Source of the DNA: Glutamicibacter arilaitensis Re117
GTDB taxonomy: Bacteria; Actinomycetota; Actinomycetes; Actinomycetales; Micrococcaceae
Direction: 5' to 3'
Assembly (NCBI RefSeq): GCF_000197735.1
Contig: NC_014550.1
Span: 2,418,001 to 2,482,000 of the forward strand
DNA: 64,000 bases
The notes below the pieces were generated by a model. It was not told the origin of the DNA and did not search any database. It worked only from the letters and a program-made list of their open reading frames with translations. Every line of letters begins with the position of its first letter. Position 1 is the stretch's first letter. Position numbers and translations under genes: made by a program. Below are positions 43,077 through 51,430 of the stretch, in pieces.

Positions 43077-44327
43077 GTGAGCGCACAAGTGTCTAAAATC
43101 TTCGTCGCCCGGCTGCTCGGGCTTGATGTCTTCGACCCCTTGGGCGACCGCTTGGGCCGTTTGCGCGATGTCGTGGTGGTCTCACGCGGCCCCAAGAGAC
43201 CCGCCGCCTGCGTGGGTTTGGTGGTCGAGGTGCCCGGAAAGCGACGGGTCTTCGTTCCAATGACCCGCATCCAATCCATGGAAGCCAATCAGGTGATCTG
43301 CAACGGCCTGGTCAATATGCGCCGATTCCAGCAGCGCGGCCAGGAAATCCTGGTGGTTGCCGAAATGTTCGACCGCATGATCACCTTCGTTGACGGATCA
43401 GGGCGCGGTGTCATTGAAGACGTCGGATTAACCCAGACCCGACGAGGCGACTGGGAAATCAACGAATACTACGTCCAGCGCGGAGAGCCTACGGCCAACA
43501 TCCTGGGCTTGCGTTCGCGCCGCCGCCACAAGATCTTGGTCTCCTGGGATGAGGTCAGCCACGGGGCTCAGACCGAACCTCAGTCAGCTGACACCTTCGT
43601 GGCCGCCCACGATGAGATGAAGCCTGCAGACTTCGCCGACGCACTGCATGAGATGAATGAGAAGCGCCGACTGGAAATCGCCGCGCACCTGCAAGATGAG
43701 CGCCTGGCCGATGTGCTCCAGGAGCTGCCGGACCGCGAACAGGTCGAGATCCTTTCGGCCTTGGGCCTTGAACGCGCCGCAGACGTGCTGGAGGAAATGG
43801 ACCCGGATGACGCGGCCGACCTCTTGGCCGAAGTCAGCGAAGAGACCAAGCACCAGCTGCTGGATCTGATGAACGAGGAAGAAGCCAAGGACGTACGCCG
43901 TCTGCTGGCCTACCCCGAGGGCACCGCCGGTTCTGTGATGACCCCGGTTCCGGTGATCCTGACTCCCGAATCCACCGTGGCCGAGGCCCTGGCCTCGGTA
44001 CGTCTTGAAGAATTGAGCCCGGCGCTGGCCTCCACCGTGTATGTGGTGCGCCCGCCGCTGGAGACACCCACCGGACGCTACCTGGGCCAAGTCCACATCC
44101 AGGCGTTGCTGCGTGCCGCTCCCCCGGAGCCGCTGGGCGATATCCTAGATACTGAGCTTGAACCGATGTCGGATCTGGCAAATATCTCCGAGGTGGTTCG
44201 CCACTTGGCTACCTACAACCTCACCAGCGTGGGTGTCACAAACAAAGAAGGACGCCTGGTCGGCGCCATCACCGTTGATGACGTGCTGGACCATATCCTC
44301 CCCGACGACTGGCGTTCGCAAGACTAG
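43077..44327 (+). CDS. PRC-barrel / MgtE N-terminal / CBS domain protein
   Basis: The 416-residue soluble protein has PRC-barrel-like N-terminal segments (LGLDVFDPLGDRLGRLRDVVVV; LRSRRRHKILVSWDEV), an MgtE_N superhelix (DFADALHEM, RLADVLQELP, AADVLEEMDPDDAADLL), then a CBS pair starting at TAGSVMTPVPV. It lacks the MgtE membrane channel, so it may sense Mg2+ or nucleotide for another protein. GTG 43089 is an alternative start with AGGAAGG 11 bases upstream. It is followed by a DUF1003 gene, as in Rv1232c-Rv1234. Confidence 0.87.
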   Translation: MSAQVSKIFVARLLGLDVFDPLGDRLGRLRDVVVVSRGPKRPAACVGLVVEVPGKRRVFVPMTRIQSMEANQVICNGLVNMRRFQQRGQEILVVAEMFDRMITFVDGSGRGVIEDVGLTQTRRGDWEINEYYVQRGEPTANILGLRSRRRHKILVSWDEVSHGAQTEPQSADTFVAAHDEMKPADFADALHEMNEKRRLEIAAHLQDERLADVLQELPDREQVEILSALGLERAADVLEEMDPDDAADLLAEVSEETKHQLLDLMNEEEAKDVRRLLAYPEGTAGSVMTPVPVILTPESTVAEALASVRLEELSPALASTVYVVRPPLETPTGRYLGQVHIQALLRAAPPEPLGDILDTELEPMSDLANISEVVRHLATYNLTSVGVTNKEGRLVGAITVDDVLDHILPDDWRSQD

Positions 44328-44372
44328 CGACGAGCACCCAACTACCCGATCAGCAGCAAAGGAGTTCCAGCT

Positions 44373-44981
44373 ATGGCTGAGCAGCGCAAGAGTAACGGCC
44401 TGGATACCCCGCTTGCAGCACGACAACGCTTCTGGCCCCGGTTCTCCCCGAACCCGGATCTGTTCGGTTCGGCGACCGAGAAGTTCGCCCGATTCATGGG
44501 CACCCCGACGTTCTTGCTGTACATGACGGTGTTCTGCGCCTTCTGGCTGGTCTGGAACTCGGTGGCCCCGATCAACTGGCGCTTTGATGATGCCACCATC
44601 GGCTTCACCGCGCTGACCTTGATGCTCTCCTTGCAGGCTTCCTACGCCGCACCGCTGCTGCTACTGGCTCAGAACCGTCAGGATGACCGTGACCGCGTCT
44701 CGCTGACCGAAGACCGCGCCCGGGCCGAACGCAACCTCTACGACACCGAGTACCTGACTCGCGAGCTGGCCTCGCTGCGCCTAGCACTGCGCGATGTCGC
44801 CACCCGTGACTATGTGCGTTCCGAGCTGCGCAATGTCCTTGAAGAGCTGCTGGAAACCACAGATGGTGAAGAGCTGCATTTGCGCGCCAGGAAAAAAGGC
44901 GGCAATAAGAATTCCCAGCCGCAAACCGGCGTGATCGAAACCGTCAAGCCCCAGCACAGCCAGCCTCGGAAGAACAACTAA
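44373..44981 (+). CDS. DUF1003 membrane protein
   Basis: The 202-residue protein has two adjacent hydrophobic segments (FLLYMTVFCAFWLVWNSV and TALTLMLSLQASYAAPLLLL) followed by the DUF1003 signature AQNRQDDRDRVSLTEDRARAE and a long charged helix. Function is unknown. It lies between the MgtE_N/CBS gene and mrp with small gaps (45 and 3 bp), suggesting an operon. Confidence 0.88.
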   Translation: MAEQRKSNGLDTPLAARQRFWPRFSPNPDLFGSATEKFARFMGTPTFLLYMTVFCAFWLVWNSVAPINWRFDDATIGFTALTLMLSLQASYAAPLLLLAQNRQDDRDRVSLTEDRARAERNLYDTEYLTRELASLRLALRDVATRDYVRSELRNVLEELLETTDGEELHLRARKKGGNKNSQPQTGVIETVKPQHSQPRKNN

Positions 44982-44984
44982 GCA

Positions 44985-46088
44985 TTGAGCAACTCTCCTG
45001 AACTTCTAGCAGCACTCGCAACCGTCCACGACCCGGAGCTTCGCCGTCCCATTACCGAGTTGGGCATGGTGGAATCAGCTGTCCTTTCGCAGGGCACTGC
45101 CACGGTCAAGATCCTCTTGACCATCGCCGGTTGCCCGATGCGCTCCACCATCCAAGACGAGGCCACCGCCGCCTTGCAGGCCGTAGCAGGCGTGCACCAG
45201 GTTAATGTGAATCTGGGAGTCATGGATCCGCAGCAGCGCGCGGACCTGCGCGAGTCCCTGGCCAGCCGCCGCACCCCGTTCTCCGATCCGTCCTCGTTAA
45301 CCCGGGTGATCGCTGTGGCCAGCGGCAAGGGCGGCGTGGGCAAATCCTCGATTACCGCGAACCTCGCCTGCCAGCTGGCTTCCCAGGGACTGAAGGTCGG
45401 GTTGATCGATGCCGATGTCCATGGCTTCTCCATCCCATCGCTGATGGGCATCTCGCAGAACCCTACCCGGGTTGATGACATGATCCTGCCGCCGGTAGCC
45501 CACGGGGTGAAGGTCATTTCCATTGGCATGTTCTTGGACTCGAATCAGCCGGTGATCTGGCGCGGGCCGATGCTGCACCGTGCCCTGGAACAGTTCCTCT
45601 CCGATGTCTACTTCGGGGACCTGGACTACCTGTTCCTGGATTTGCCGCCGGGCACCGGGGACATGGCCATCTCGGTCTCCCAGCTGCTGCCCAACAGCGA
45701 ACTTCTGGTGGTCACCACCCCGCAGTCCACGGCTACCGAGGTGGCTGAACGTGCCGGAACCATCGCCTTGCAGACCGATCAGAAGGTGATCGGTGTAGTG
45801 GAGAACATGAGCTTCCTGCAGCTGCCCGATGGCACGCGCATGGAGGTCTTCGGATCCGGTGGCGGCGCCAAGCTCAGCGATTCCTTGTCCCAGCAGCTGG
45901 ATTACCCGGTCCAGTTGCTGACCCAGATTCCATTGGAGGAGTCGGTACGCGTGGGCTCGGATGAGGGGCGTCCGGTGGTGCTTAGCTCTCCGCAGTCTCC
46001 CGCGGCCTTCGCCTTGCGTGAATTGGCCGGGAAATTGGACCAGCGACCGCGCGGACTTGCCGGGCGATCGCTGCCAATGTCGTTCTAA
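44985..46088 (+). CDS. mrp: Mrp/NBP35-type iron-sulfur carrier ATPase
   Basis: The 367-residue protein has an N-terminal DUF59/MIP18 domain (VHDPELRRPITELGMV, GCPMRSTIQ) and a ParA-like ATPase domain with the deviant Walker A SGKGGVGKSS near residue 107. The C-terminal region VVENMSFLQLPDGTRMEVFGSGGG lacks the CxxC of classical Mrp, as I recall for actinobacterial homologues such as Rv1229c. It is thought to assemble or carry Fe-S clusters. Start TTG 44985, three bases after the DUF1003 stop. Converges with tatB (12 bp gap). Confidence 0.92.
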   Translation: MSNSPELLAALATVHDPELRRPITELGMVESAVLSQGTATVKILLTIAGCPMRSTIQDEATAALQAVAGVHQVNVNLGVMDPQQRADLRESLASRRTPFSDPSSLTRVIAVASGKGGVGKSSITANLACQLASQGLKVGLIDADVHGFSIPSLMGISQNPTRVDDMILPPVAHGVKVISIGMFLDSNQPVIWRGPMLHRALEQFLSDVYFGDLDYLFLDLPPGTGDMAISVSQLLPNSELLVVTTPQSTATEVAERAGTIALQTDQKVIGVVENMSFLQLPDGTRMEVFGSGGGAKLSDSLSQQLDYPVQLLTQIPLEESVRVGSDEGRPVVLSSPQSPAAFALRELAGKLDQRPRGLAGRSLPMSF

Positions 46089-46100
46089 GTCTTTTGCACC

Positions 46101-46505
46101 CTAGGTAGCTTCGGAGTCGAAGGGGGCCGGTTCGCCGGCTGCCAGCGACGCCTGCTGCGTGGTCACCGAAGGGATTTGAGTACGCACCGGTGCAGGTGCC
46201 GTAGTGGTACCCCCGGTGCCCTTGGCCGCATTCACTGCGTCATCGAACTCGTCGACCAACGCTTCCTTGATGATCCGGCGAGGGTCGTACTGGCGTGGGT
46301 CCAGCTTCTTCCAGTCAATATCGGCAACCTCGTCGCCGACTTCTTCGCGCAGCTGCTCCTTGGCACCGTTGGCCATGCGCCGAACTTCCTTGACCAGATT
46401 GGCTAGTTTTTTGGCGTACTCGGGAAGCTTTTCGGGGCCAAGAATAACCACCGCAAGCACCGCGAGAATAATGAACTCGCCGCCATTAATACCAATAAAG
46501 TCCAC
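46101..46505 (-). CDS. tatB: Sec-independent protein translocase subunit TatB
   Basis: The 134-residue protein has one N-terminal membrane helix (GEFIILAVLAVVILGPEKLPEYA) with the conserved GPEKLP hinge, an amphipathic helix and a charged tail. It recognises twin-arginine substrates with TatC. GTG 46505 is used. It lies 77 bp downstream of sigE on the same strand but has its own TANNNT box. Confidence 0.93.
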   Translation of the reverse strand: MDFIGINGGEFIILAVLAVVILGPEKLPEYAKKLANLVKEVRRMANGAKEQLREEVGDEVADIDWKKLDPRQYDPRRIIKEALVDEFDDAVNAAKGTGGTTTAPAPVRTQIPSVTTQQASLAAGEPAPFDSEAT

Positions 46506-46511
46506 GTAAAA

Positions 46512-46517
46512 AGTTTA
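46512..46517 (-). promoter_or_regulatory. -10 box of a likely leaderless transcript (tatB)
   Basis: On the minus strand TAAACT lies six bases before the GTG at 46505. AAGG further upstream at 11 bases could instead be a Shine-Dalgarno sequence if the mRNA starts earlier. Confidence 0.45.
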
Positions 46518-46582
46518 CCTTGTTCCAGTGCCACGAGCGAAGTCACCGTACCATGCCAATGGTGAACATGTCGTGAACGAGC

Positions 46583-47200
46583 TTAGCCAGCGGCCCGAAG
46601 GCCTCGGGTAATACGCGGCAACGACATGGTCTTTGCTGGGCGGTTGGCGGGATTGCGGTGAGCCAACGCGTCACGCAGCATGGCACGTCCGCGGTGAATA
46701 CGTGAACGGACGGTACCCAGCTTCACATCCAGGATGCGTGAGACTTCCTCATAAGAGAAGCCCTCCATGTCGCAAAGTACAATCGCAGCACGGAATTCCG
46801 GGGACAGTGCGCGCAAGGCTTCCTGCACATCGATATCCAGGTTGTTGAATTCAAAGTAGCGTTCCGGGGTCACCGCGGTGCCAGGCAAACGCTCTTCGGA
46901 GCCCTCGGCGAAACGATCAAAACGGATCTTGCTTTTGCGCCGAGCCTGATCCAGGAACAGGTTGGTGGTGATGCGGTGCAGCCAGCCACCCATGGTTCCC
47001 GGCGTGTATTTTTCCAGCGCTTTGAAGGCGCGAACAAATGCTTCTTGGGAAAGATCCTCGGCGTCTTGGCGGTTACCAGTCAAGCGGTAGGACAGGCGGA
47101 ACACCTGTTGGCCATGCTCTTGGACCATTTGACCCCATGTCGGGGTCGTGGTTTCTGCATCCATCATTGTCGAGATTGCGTCACTTCCTGCATTGTTCAC
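46583..47200 (-). CDS. sigE: ECF RNA polymerase sigma factor SigE
   Basis: The 205-residue group 4 sigma factor has region 2 (AEDLSQEAFVRAFKAL, GGWLHRITTNLFLDQARR) and region 4 (PEFRAAIVLCDMEGFSYEEVSRILDVKLGTVRSRIHRGR). The neighbours tatB, mrp and the divergent O-methyltransferase match Rv1220c-Rv1229c, so it is the SigE orthologue, controlling envelope stress. No zinc-finger anti-sigma gene follows it, unlike rseA in mycobacteria. GTG 47200 lies six bases after CATACT; ATG 47167 is an alternative start. Confidence 0.92.
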   Translation of the reverse strand: MNNAGSDAISTMMDAETTTPTWGQMVQEHGQQVFRLSYRLTGNRQDAEDLSQEAFVRAFKALEKYTPGTMGGWLHRITTNLFLDQARRKSKIRFDRFAEGSEERLPGTAVTPERYFEFNNLDIDVQEALRALSPEFRAAIVLCDMEGFSYEEVSRILDVKLGTVRSRIHRGRAMLRDALAHRNPANRPAKTMSLPRITRGLRAAG

Positions 47201-47338
47201 ACTTCAAGTATGTAGTGGAAAGCTGAGCTGAAGCTAAGAATCCCCTGCGCGAGTACCTCCAAGTTCAACAACTTCAGGTAACGACGTAGGTACGATTGGA
47301 AGTGGCCACGCCAAATCAACTCTTGAGGACCCGCACCA

Positions 47339-48004
47339 ATGCCTTCGATGAATCCAGAACTCTTCGCGAGCTGGACCTACACCCAGACGCACGTCAACGA
47401 GCCAGAGCATGTCGCAGCGGTTCGCGAGCGTGCCGAAGACCTGGGCGTGCGGTGCATCGATCCCGCGGGCCGCTCCATGCTCCAAATGCTCTGCACTCTG
47501 CGCCAGCCTCGGAACATCGTAGAAATTGGTTCCGGCGTCGGCGTCGCTTCCCTGGCGATGCTCGAAGTGATGGGCAGCTCGGTGACCCTGACAGCCATTG
47601 AATCGGATCTGGAGCATGCCAACGCGATGCGCCAAGGCCTGCGCGATTCAGGCATCCCCTCGGCACGGGCGCGCATCATCAACGAACGCGCCGAGAATGT
47701 CCTCTCGCGCTTGGCAGACCACGCCTATGACATGGTGCTCATTGATGCCGGCGCTGAGCAATTGCTCGAGTACGTTGCCGAGGCCAAGCGTTTAGCCGGC
47801 ACCGGCGGGGTCATCATCGTGAACAACGCTTTTGATGAGCACCGCTTGGCGAAGCCTGCGATACGCCGCAATTCGACGGTCATGACCCGGGACGCACTGC
47901 GCATGCTGCGTGAAGATCCGCGCCTGCAGACCCACCTGTTCCCTACCGAACAGGGATTGTTCGTCGCTACTGTGCTCCCGGCCAAGGCCGGCGTAAAGCG
48001 CTAG
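47339..48004 (+). CDS. SAM-dependent O-methyltransferase (Rv1220c-like)
   Basis: The 221-residue class I methyltransferase has motif I VEIGSGVGVASLAML, motif II LTAIESDLEHA and DMVLIDAGAEQL. It resembles catechol-type O-methyltransferases, with the metal ligands in the IDAG and VNNAFDEH regions. The substrate is unknown. ATG 47339 has TTGAGGA about nine bases upstream. It is divergent from sigE, as in mycobacteria. Confidence 0.9.
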   Translation: MPSMNPELFASWTYTQTHVNEPEHVAAVRERAEDLGVRCIDPAGRSMLQMLCTLRQPRNIVEIGSGVGVASLAMLEVMGSSVTLTAIESDLEHANAMRQGLRDSGIPSARARIINERAENVLSRLADHAYDMVLIDAGAEQLLEYVAEAKRLAGTGGVIIVNNAFDEHRLAKPAIRRNSTVMTRDALRMLREDPRLQTHLFPTEQGLFVATVLPAKAGVKR

Positions 48005-48019
48005 CTTCCAGGCAAGACA

Positions 48020-48048
48020 AAGGACCGACATTTCTGTCGGTCCTTGGT
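48020..48048. terminator. Terminator between the O-methyltransferase and DUF3117 genes
   Basis: An 11-bp perfect stem (48020-48030 with 48035-48045) with a TTTC loop sits between convergent genes. T-runs are short on both sides. Confidence 0.7.
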
Positions 48049-48095
48049 TGCCGTCCCACAATTATTGGTGCGGCAAAGCTAGAACTTGGGCAAGC

Positions 48096-48263
48096 TTACT
48101 CAGTTACCTTGAGCAGGCACTCGCGCAATTCGGTTGCCTCGTCGTTGTTCAACTCGACTACCAGTCGTCCGCCTCCGTCGATTGGCAGGCGCAAGATGAG
48201 GCTGCGGCCTTCTTTTGCGACTTCCATTGGCCCGTCACCGGTGCGTGGCTTCATAGCAGCCAT
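48096..48263 (-). CDS. DUF3117 small protein
   Basis: A 55-residue protein beginning MAAMKPRTGDGPMEVAKEGR and containing GGGRLVVELNNDEA, the DUF3117 signature (Rv1211-like). It is short, soluble and of unknown function. ATG 48263 has GAAGGGAA about nine bases upstream; the longer frame to 48320 is not conserved in length with the family. Confidence 0.88.
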   Translation of the reverse strand: MAAMKPRTGDGPMEVAKEGRSLILRLPIDGGGRLVVELNNDEATELRECLLKVTE

Positions 48264-48386
48264 TAAGCTGTTCCCTTCGTCTGTGGCTAACGCATGCACT
48301 GGCAATTGCCCTGCATGCAACCGAATGCCTAGTCCATCCTCCGCACGGAATCCGTGCTGAGTTGGGACACTTATCTTTTATTATTA

Positions 48387-48731
48387 CTAATTTTCGCCCG
48401 TGTCGCTAATCACACGCCGTGACTCAAGGTCACGAATCGTATTCTCAAGGTTCGTGATTTCAGCAGCCAAGACATCGAGCACCTCATCCACCTGGTCGCA
48501 ACGGTAACCGCGCAATCCCAGAGAGAAGCGAACTTTATCCACGTCTTGGGCGCGAGGACTCTTGGGCAAGAGCACCGGCGGCAACGAGGCTTGATGCTCC
48601 ACCAACCCGGTGATGTTCCCGCCAGTTGATTCAAAATGCCGGCCGGCTGGCACGTTTTTCCGCTGGCTGGAGAGCAGCAGCGCGACGGCGCCAACCAACA
48701 GGACAGCAATGGCAATCAGCAGAAAAGGCAT
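48387..48731 (-). CDS. DivIVA-domain membrane-anchored small protein
   Basis: The 114-residue protein has one N-terminal membrane helix (FLLIAIAVLLVGAVALLL), a linker, and a DivIVA-like segment (VRFSLGLRGYRCDQVDEVLDVLAAEI) running into a coiled coil. The RGY-VD pattern is the DivIVA lipid-binding repeat. It may mark poles or septa. Its ATG is three bases after the LOG-family stop, so the two are coupled. Confidence 0.85.
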   Translation of the reverse strand: MPFLLIAIAVLLVGAVALLLSSQRKNVPAGRHFESTGGNITGLVEHQASLPPVLLPKSPRAQDVDKVRFSLGLRGYRCDQVDEVLDVLAAEITNLENTIRDLESRRVISDTGEN

Positions 48732-48734
48732 CAG

Positions 48735-49520
48735 CTAATCGCCCTTCGCCAGATCGCCGACTTTCCGATGCTCCTGGTGCGCACGCAGCACCAGGTCCAC
48801 AGCTTCATCCGGATCATCAGTGATGGTAAACAAGTTCAAGTCGCCAGCGGAAATGGTGCCTTCGGCCAGTAGCGTATTGGTCATCCAATCCACCAGGCCG
48901 CCCCAGAACTCGGAGCCTACGAGCACAATCGGGAAGCTGGTGATCTTCTTGGTCTGCACCAAGGTCAGGGCCTCGAATAGTTCATCCAAGGTGCCAAAGC
49001 CGCCAGGCAGCACAATGAAGCCCTGCGAGTACTTCACGAACATCGTCTTGCGCACGAAGAAGTAGCGGAAATTCAGGCCCTTGTTCACCGAGGCATTCAG
49101 CCCGGTTTCAAATGGCAGTTCGATGCCAAGGCCGACAGAAATTCCATCCTTGTCAGCTGCGCCCTTGTTGGCAGCTTCCATCGCGCCGGGGCCGCCACCG
49201 GTAATGGTCGTGATGCCTTCTTCAGCCAGACGGCTGCCGACACGCTGCGCCATCGCATAATACGGGCTGTTTGGATCGGTGCGCGCGGAACCGAAAACGG
49301 CAATAGCTGGGCCGGTGCCGGCCATGCTTCCAAAGCCGCTGACGAATTCGGACTGGATGCGCAGCACTCGCCACACATCGGTGTGGGTTACGTCCGCCTG
49401 CGGGCTTTCCAAAAGATAGTGGTCAAGCTGATCTTCCGGTTGCTTTCCTGGCCAGCTCGCTTCGATGTGGCGTTTTTGCCCGACCCGAGCATTTTCTTCA
49501 CTCTTACGCTGATGAACCAT
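48735..49520 (-). CDS. LOG family protein (TIGR00730, putative nucleotide phosphoribohydrolase)
   Basis: The 261-residue Rossmann-like protein has IAVFGSARTDP, TGGGPGAMEAANKGA and the catalytic PGGFGTLDELFE. Family members hydrolyse nucleoside 5'-monophosphates (cytokinin-activating type) or have unknown roles. It is first in a LOG-DivIVA-DUF3117 group. The ATG at 49520 is preceded by a TANNNT box, so the mRNA is likely leaderless. Confidence 0.9.
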   Translation of the reverse strand: MVHQRKSEENARVGQKRHIEASWPGKQPEDQLDHYLLESPQADVTHTDVWRVLRIQSEFVSGFGSMAGTGPAIAVFGSARTDPNSPYYAMAQRVGSRLAEEGITTITGGGPGAMEAANKGAADKDGISVGLGIELPFETGLNASVNKGLNFRYFFVRKTMFVKYSQGFIVLPGGFGTLDELFEALTLVQTKKITSFPIVLVGSEFWGGLVDWMTNTLLAEGTISAGDLNLFTITDDPDEAVDLVLRAHQEHRKVGDLAKGD

Positions 49521-49526
49521 ACCTTC

Positions 49527-49532
49527 ACTCTA
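49527..49532 (-). promoter_or_regulatory. -10 box of a likely leaderless transcript (LOG family gene)
   Basis: On the minus strand TAGAGT lies six bases before the ATG at 49520. Confidence 0.5.
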
Positions 49533-49642
49533 TCGGTTACTTCAGTGCAACTTCGGATGTGACCTACCCCTGATTGAAGAACAGTTTGATAACAACTCGA
49601 TGTGACATGGTCGGAAGGTCGCGTAGTCGGCATCACATCAAG

Positions 49643-49648
49643 TAATGT
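49643..49648 (+). promoter_or_regulatory. -10 box of a likely leaderless transcript (gluA-type gene)
   Basis: TAATGT lies seven bases before the ATG at 49656, with no Shine-Dalgarno sequence in between. Confidence 0.5.
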
Positions 49649-49655
49649 CTACAAC

Positions 49656-50429
49656 ATGAAAAGCGATCATCAGGCTCAAGCTTCTTCTGACGGCCCCATC
49701 GTCCAGCTGACTGGGGTCAATAAGCACTACGGTGCCTTGCACGTGCTCAACGACATCAACCTCGAAGTCACCAAGGGCGAGGTTGTTGTGATCCTGGGCC
49801 CTTCGGGTTCTGGCAAGTCGACACTGTGCCGCGCCATCAACCGGCTGGAAACCATCGACGACGGCGCCATCAAAATTGATGGCAAGACCCTTCCTGACGA
49901 AGGCAAGGCGCTAGCGAACCTTCGCGCCGATGTCGGCATGGTTTTCCAGTCCTTCAACCTCTTCGCCCATAAGTCGATCTTGGAAAACGTGACCCTCGGT
50001 CCGATCAAGGTCAAGGGCATGAAGAAGGAAGAAGCCAAGAAGTTGGCGATGCAGCTGCTTGAACGGGTTGGCGTAGCCAATCAGGCAGGCAAACTGCCAG
50101 CACAGCTTTCCGGCGGCCAGCAACAGCGTGTGGCGATCGCCCGCGCCCTGGCCATGAAACCAAAGGTTATGCTCTTTGATGAGCCAACCAGTGCCTTGGA
50201 CCCGGAAATGATCAACGAGGTCCTGGACACCATGGTGGGTCTGGCCAAGGAAGGCATGACCATGCTCGTGGTCACCCACGAGATGGGCTTCGCCCGCAAG
50301 GCTGCGGACCGCGTGATCTTCATGGCTGACGGACAGATCGTTGAACAGGCCACCCCACAGGAGTTCTTCACGAATCCGAAGACGGATCGTGCCAAGGACT
50401 TCCTCGGCAAGCTCATCACCAACCACTAA
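49656..50429 (+). CDS. gluA: Polar amino acid (glutamate-type) ABC transporter ATP-binding protein
   Basis: The 257-residue ATPase has Walker [11 protein letters not shown]-loop FQSFNLFAH, signature [15 protein letters not shown], Walker [14 protein letters not shown] and ATHEMGF-type VTHEMGFA. It closely fits GluA/GlnQ ATPases. ATG 49656 is chosen over the open frame from 49602, which would contain the promoter. It heads a four-gene operon. Substrate specificity (glutamate) is inferred from the gluABCD order. Confidence 0.88.
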   Translation: MKSDHQAQASSDGPIVQLTGVNKHYGALHVLNDINLEVTKGEVVVILGPSGSGKSTLCRAINRLETIDDGAIKIDGKTLPDEGKALANLRADVGMVFQSFNLFAHKSILENVTLGPIKVKGMKKEEAKKLAMQLLERVGVANQAGKLPAQLSGGQQQRVAIARALAMKPKVMLFDEPTSALDPEMINEVLDTMVGLAKEGMTMLVVTHEMGFARKAADRVIFMADGQIVEQATPQEFFTNPKTDRAKDFLGKLITNH

Positions 50430-50460
50430 TTTCATCATCACGCACCCAATAGGAGGAACA

Positions 50461-51291
50461 ATGCGTAAGACTCGTTTCGGCACTGTAGCCACAATGGCAG
50501 CAGTAGCAGCTCTGGCCCTGACTTCATGCGGCGGAGGCGGCGGCAGCGAAGCTGACGGCGACAAGATCCGCATCGGCATCAAGTACGACCAGCCAGGCTT
50601 GGGCTTCAAGGACGGCGACAACTACACCGGTTTCGATGTGGATGTTGCCAAGTACGTAGCCGGCGAATTGGGCTACACCGAAGACCAGATCGAGTTCATC
50701 TCGGCACCGTCGGCAAACCGCGAAACCATGCTGCAGAACGATCAGGTTGACATGATCTTCGCAACTTACTCGATCACCGATGAGCGCAACAAGGTTGTCG
50801 ACTTCGCTGGCCCGTACTTCGTTGCCGGCCAGGACCTGCTGGTCCCGAATGACTCCGACATCAAGGGCCCAGAGGACCTGGATGGCAAGAACCTTTGCTC
50901 GGTCACCGGTTCCACCTCGGCCCAGAAGGTCAAGGACAACTACGCGAAGAACACCAACCTGCAGGAGCTTCCGGGCTACGCAGAGTGCACCACTCAGATG
51001 AGCGGCGGCACCATCGACGCGGTCACCACCGATGACATCATCCTTGCCGGACTGGCTGCACAGCCTGCCTACCAGGGCAAGTTCAAGGTTGTTGGCGCTC
51101 CATTCTCCGAGGAGAACTACGGCGTGGGCCTGCCTGATGGCACCGACAAGTGCGCGGACATCAACGCAGCGATCACCAAGATGATCGAGTCCGGCGAATG
51201 GCAGAAGGCCTTGGACAAGAACACCGAGGGTACCGGCTACAAGCCAAACGCAGAGACCAACCCACCAACACTTTCGGATACCTGCGCCTAG
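50461..51291 (+). CDS. gluB: Glutamate-type ABC transporter substrate-binding lipoprotein
   Basis: The 276-residue protein has a lipoprotein signal (AVAALALTSCGGGGG, Cys near residue 23) and the family 3 solute-binding fold (GFDVDVAKYVAGELGY, FATYSITDERNKVVDFAGPYF). Two pairs of cysteines (LCSV and YAECT, plus DKCADI and DTCA) may form disulfides outside the membrane. ATG 50461 has AGGAGG six bases upstream. A strong hairpin follows it. Confidence 0.88.
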   Translation: MRKTRFGTVATMAAVAALALTSCGGGGGSEADGDKIRIGIKYDQPGLGFKDGDNYTGFDVDVAKYVAGELGYTEDQIEFISAPSANRETMLQNDQVDMIFATYSITDERNKVVDFAGPYFVAGQDLLVPNDSDIKGPEDLDGKNLCSVTGSTSAQKVKDNYAKNTNLQELPGYAECTTQMSGGTIDAVTTDDIILAGLAAQPAYQGKFKVVGAPFSEENYGVGLPDGTDKCADINAAITKMIESGEWQKALDKNTEGTGYKPNAETNPPTLSDTCA

Positions 51292-51305
51292 CAGCACCTG
51301 ATGCA

Positions 51306-51338
51306 ATGGGGGCCAAACGCAGCGTGTTTGGCCCCCAT
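51306..51338 (+). promoter_or_regulatory. Intercistronic hairpin between gluB and gluC
   Basis: A 15-bp stem (51306-51320 with 51324-51338, one G-T pair, three-base loop), very G+C-rich and without a T-run, starts 14 bases after the gluB stop. It may partly stop transcription or protect gluAB mRNA so that the binding protein is made in excess of the permeases. Confidence 0.6.
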
Positions 51339-51430
51339 CTGCAATCTGTGTTTCTCCGATAACCGGCTGACCCCGGTATCGGACCCATAGCCACTTGGCC
51401 GGTTCCAGGCCATCGAGACAGAGGCTTGCA

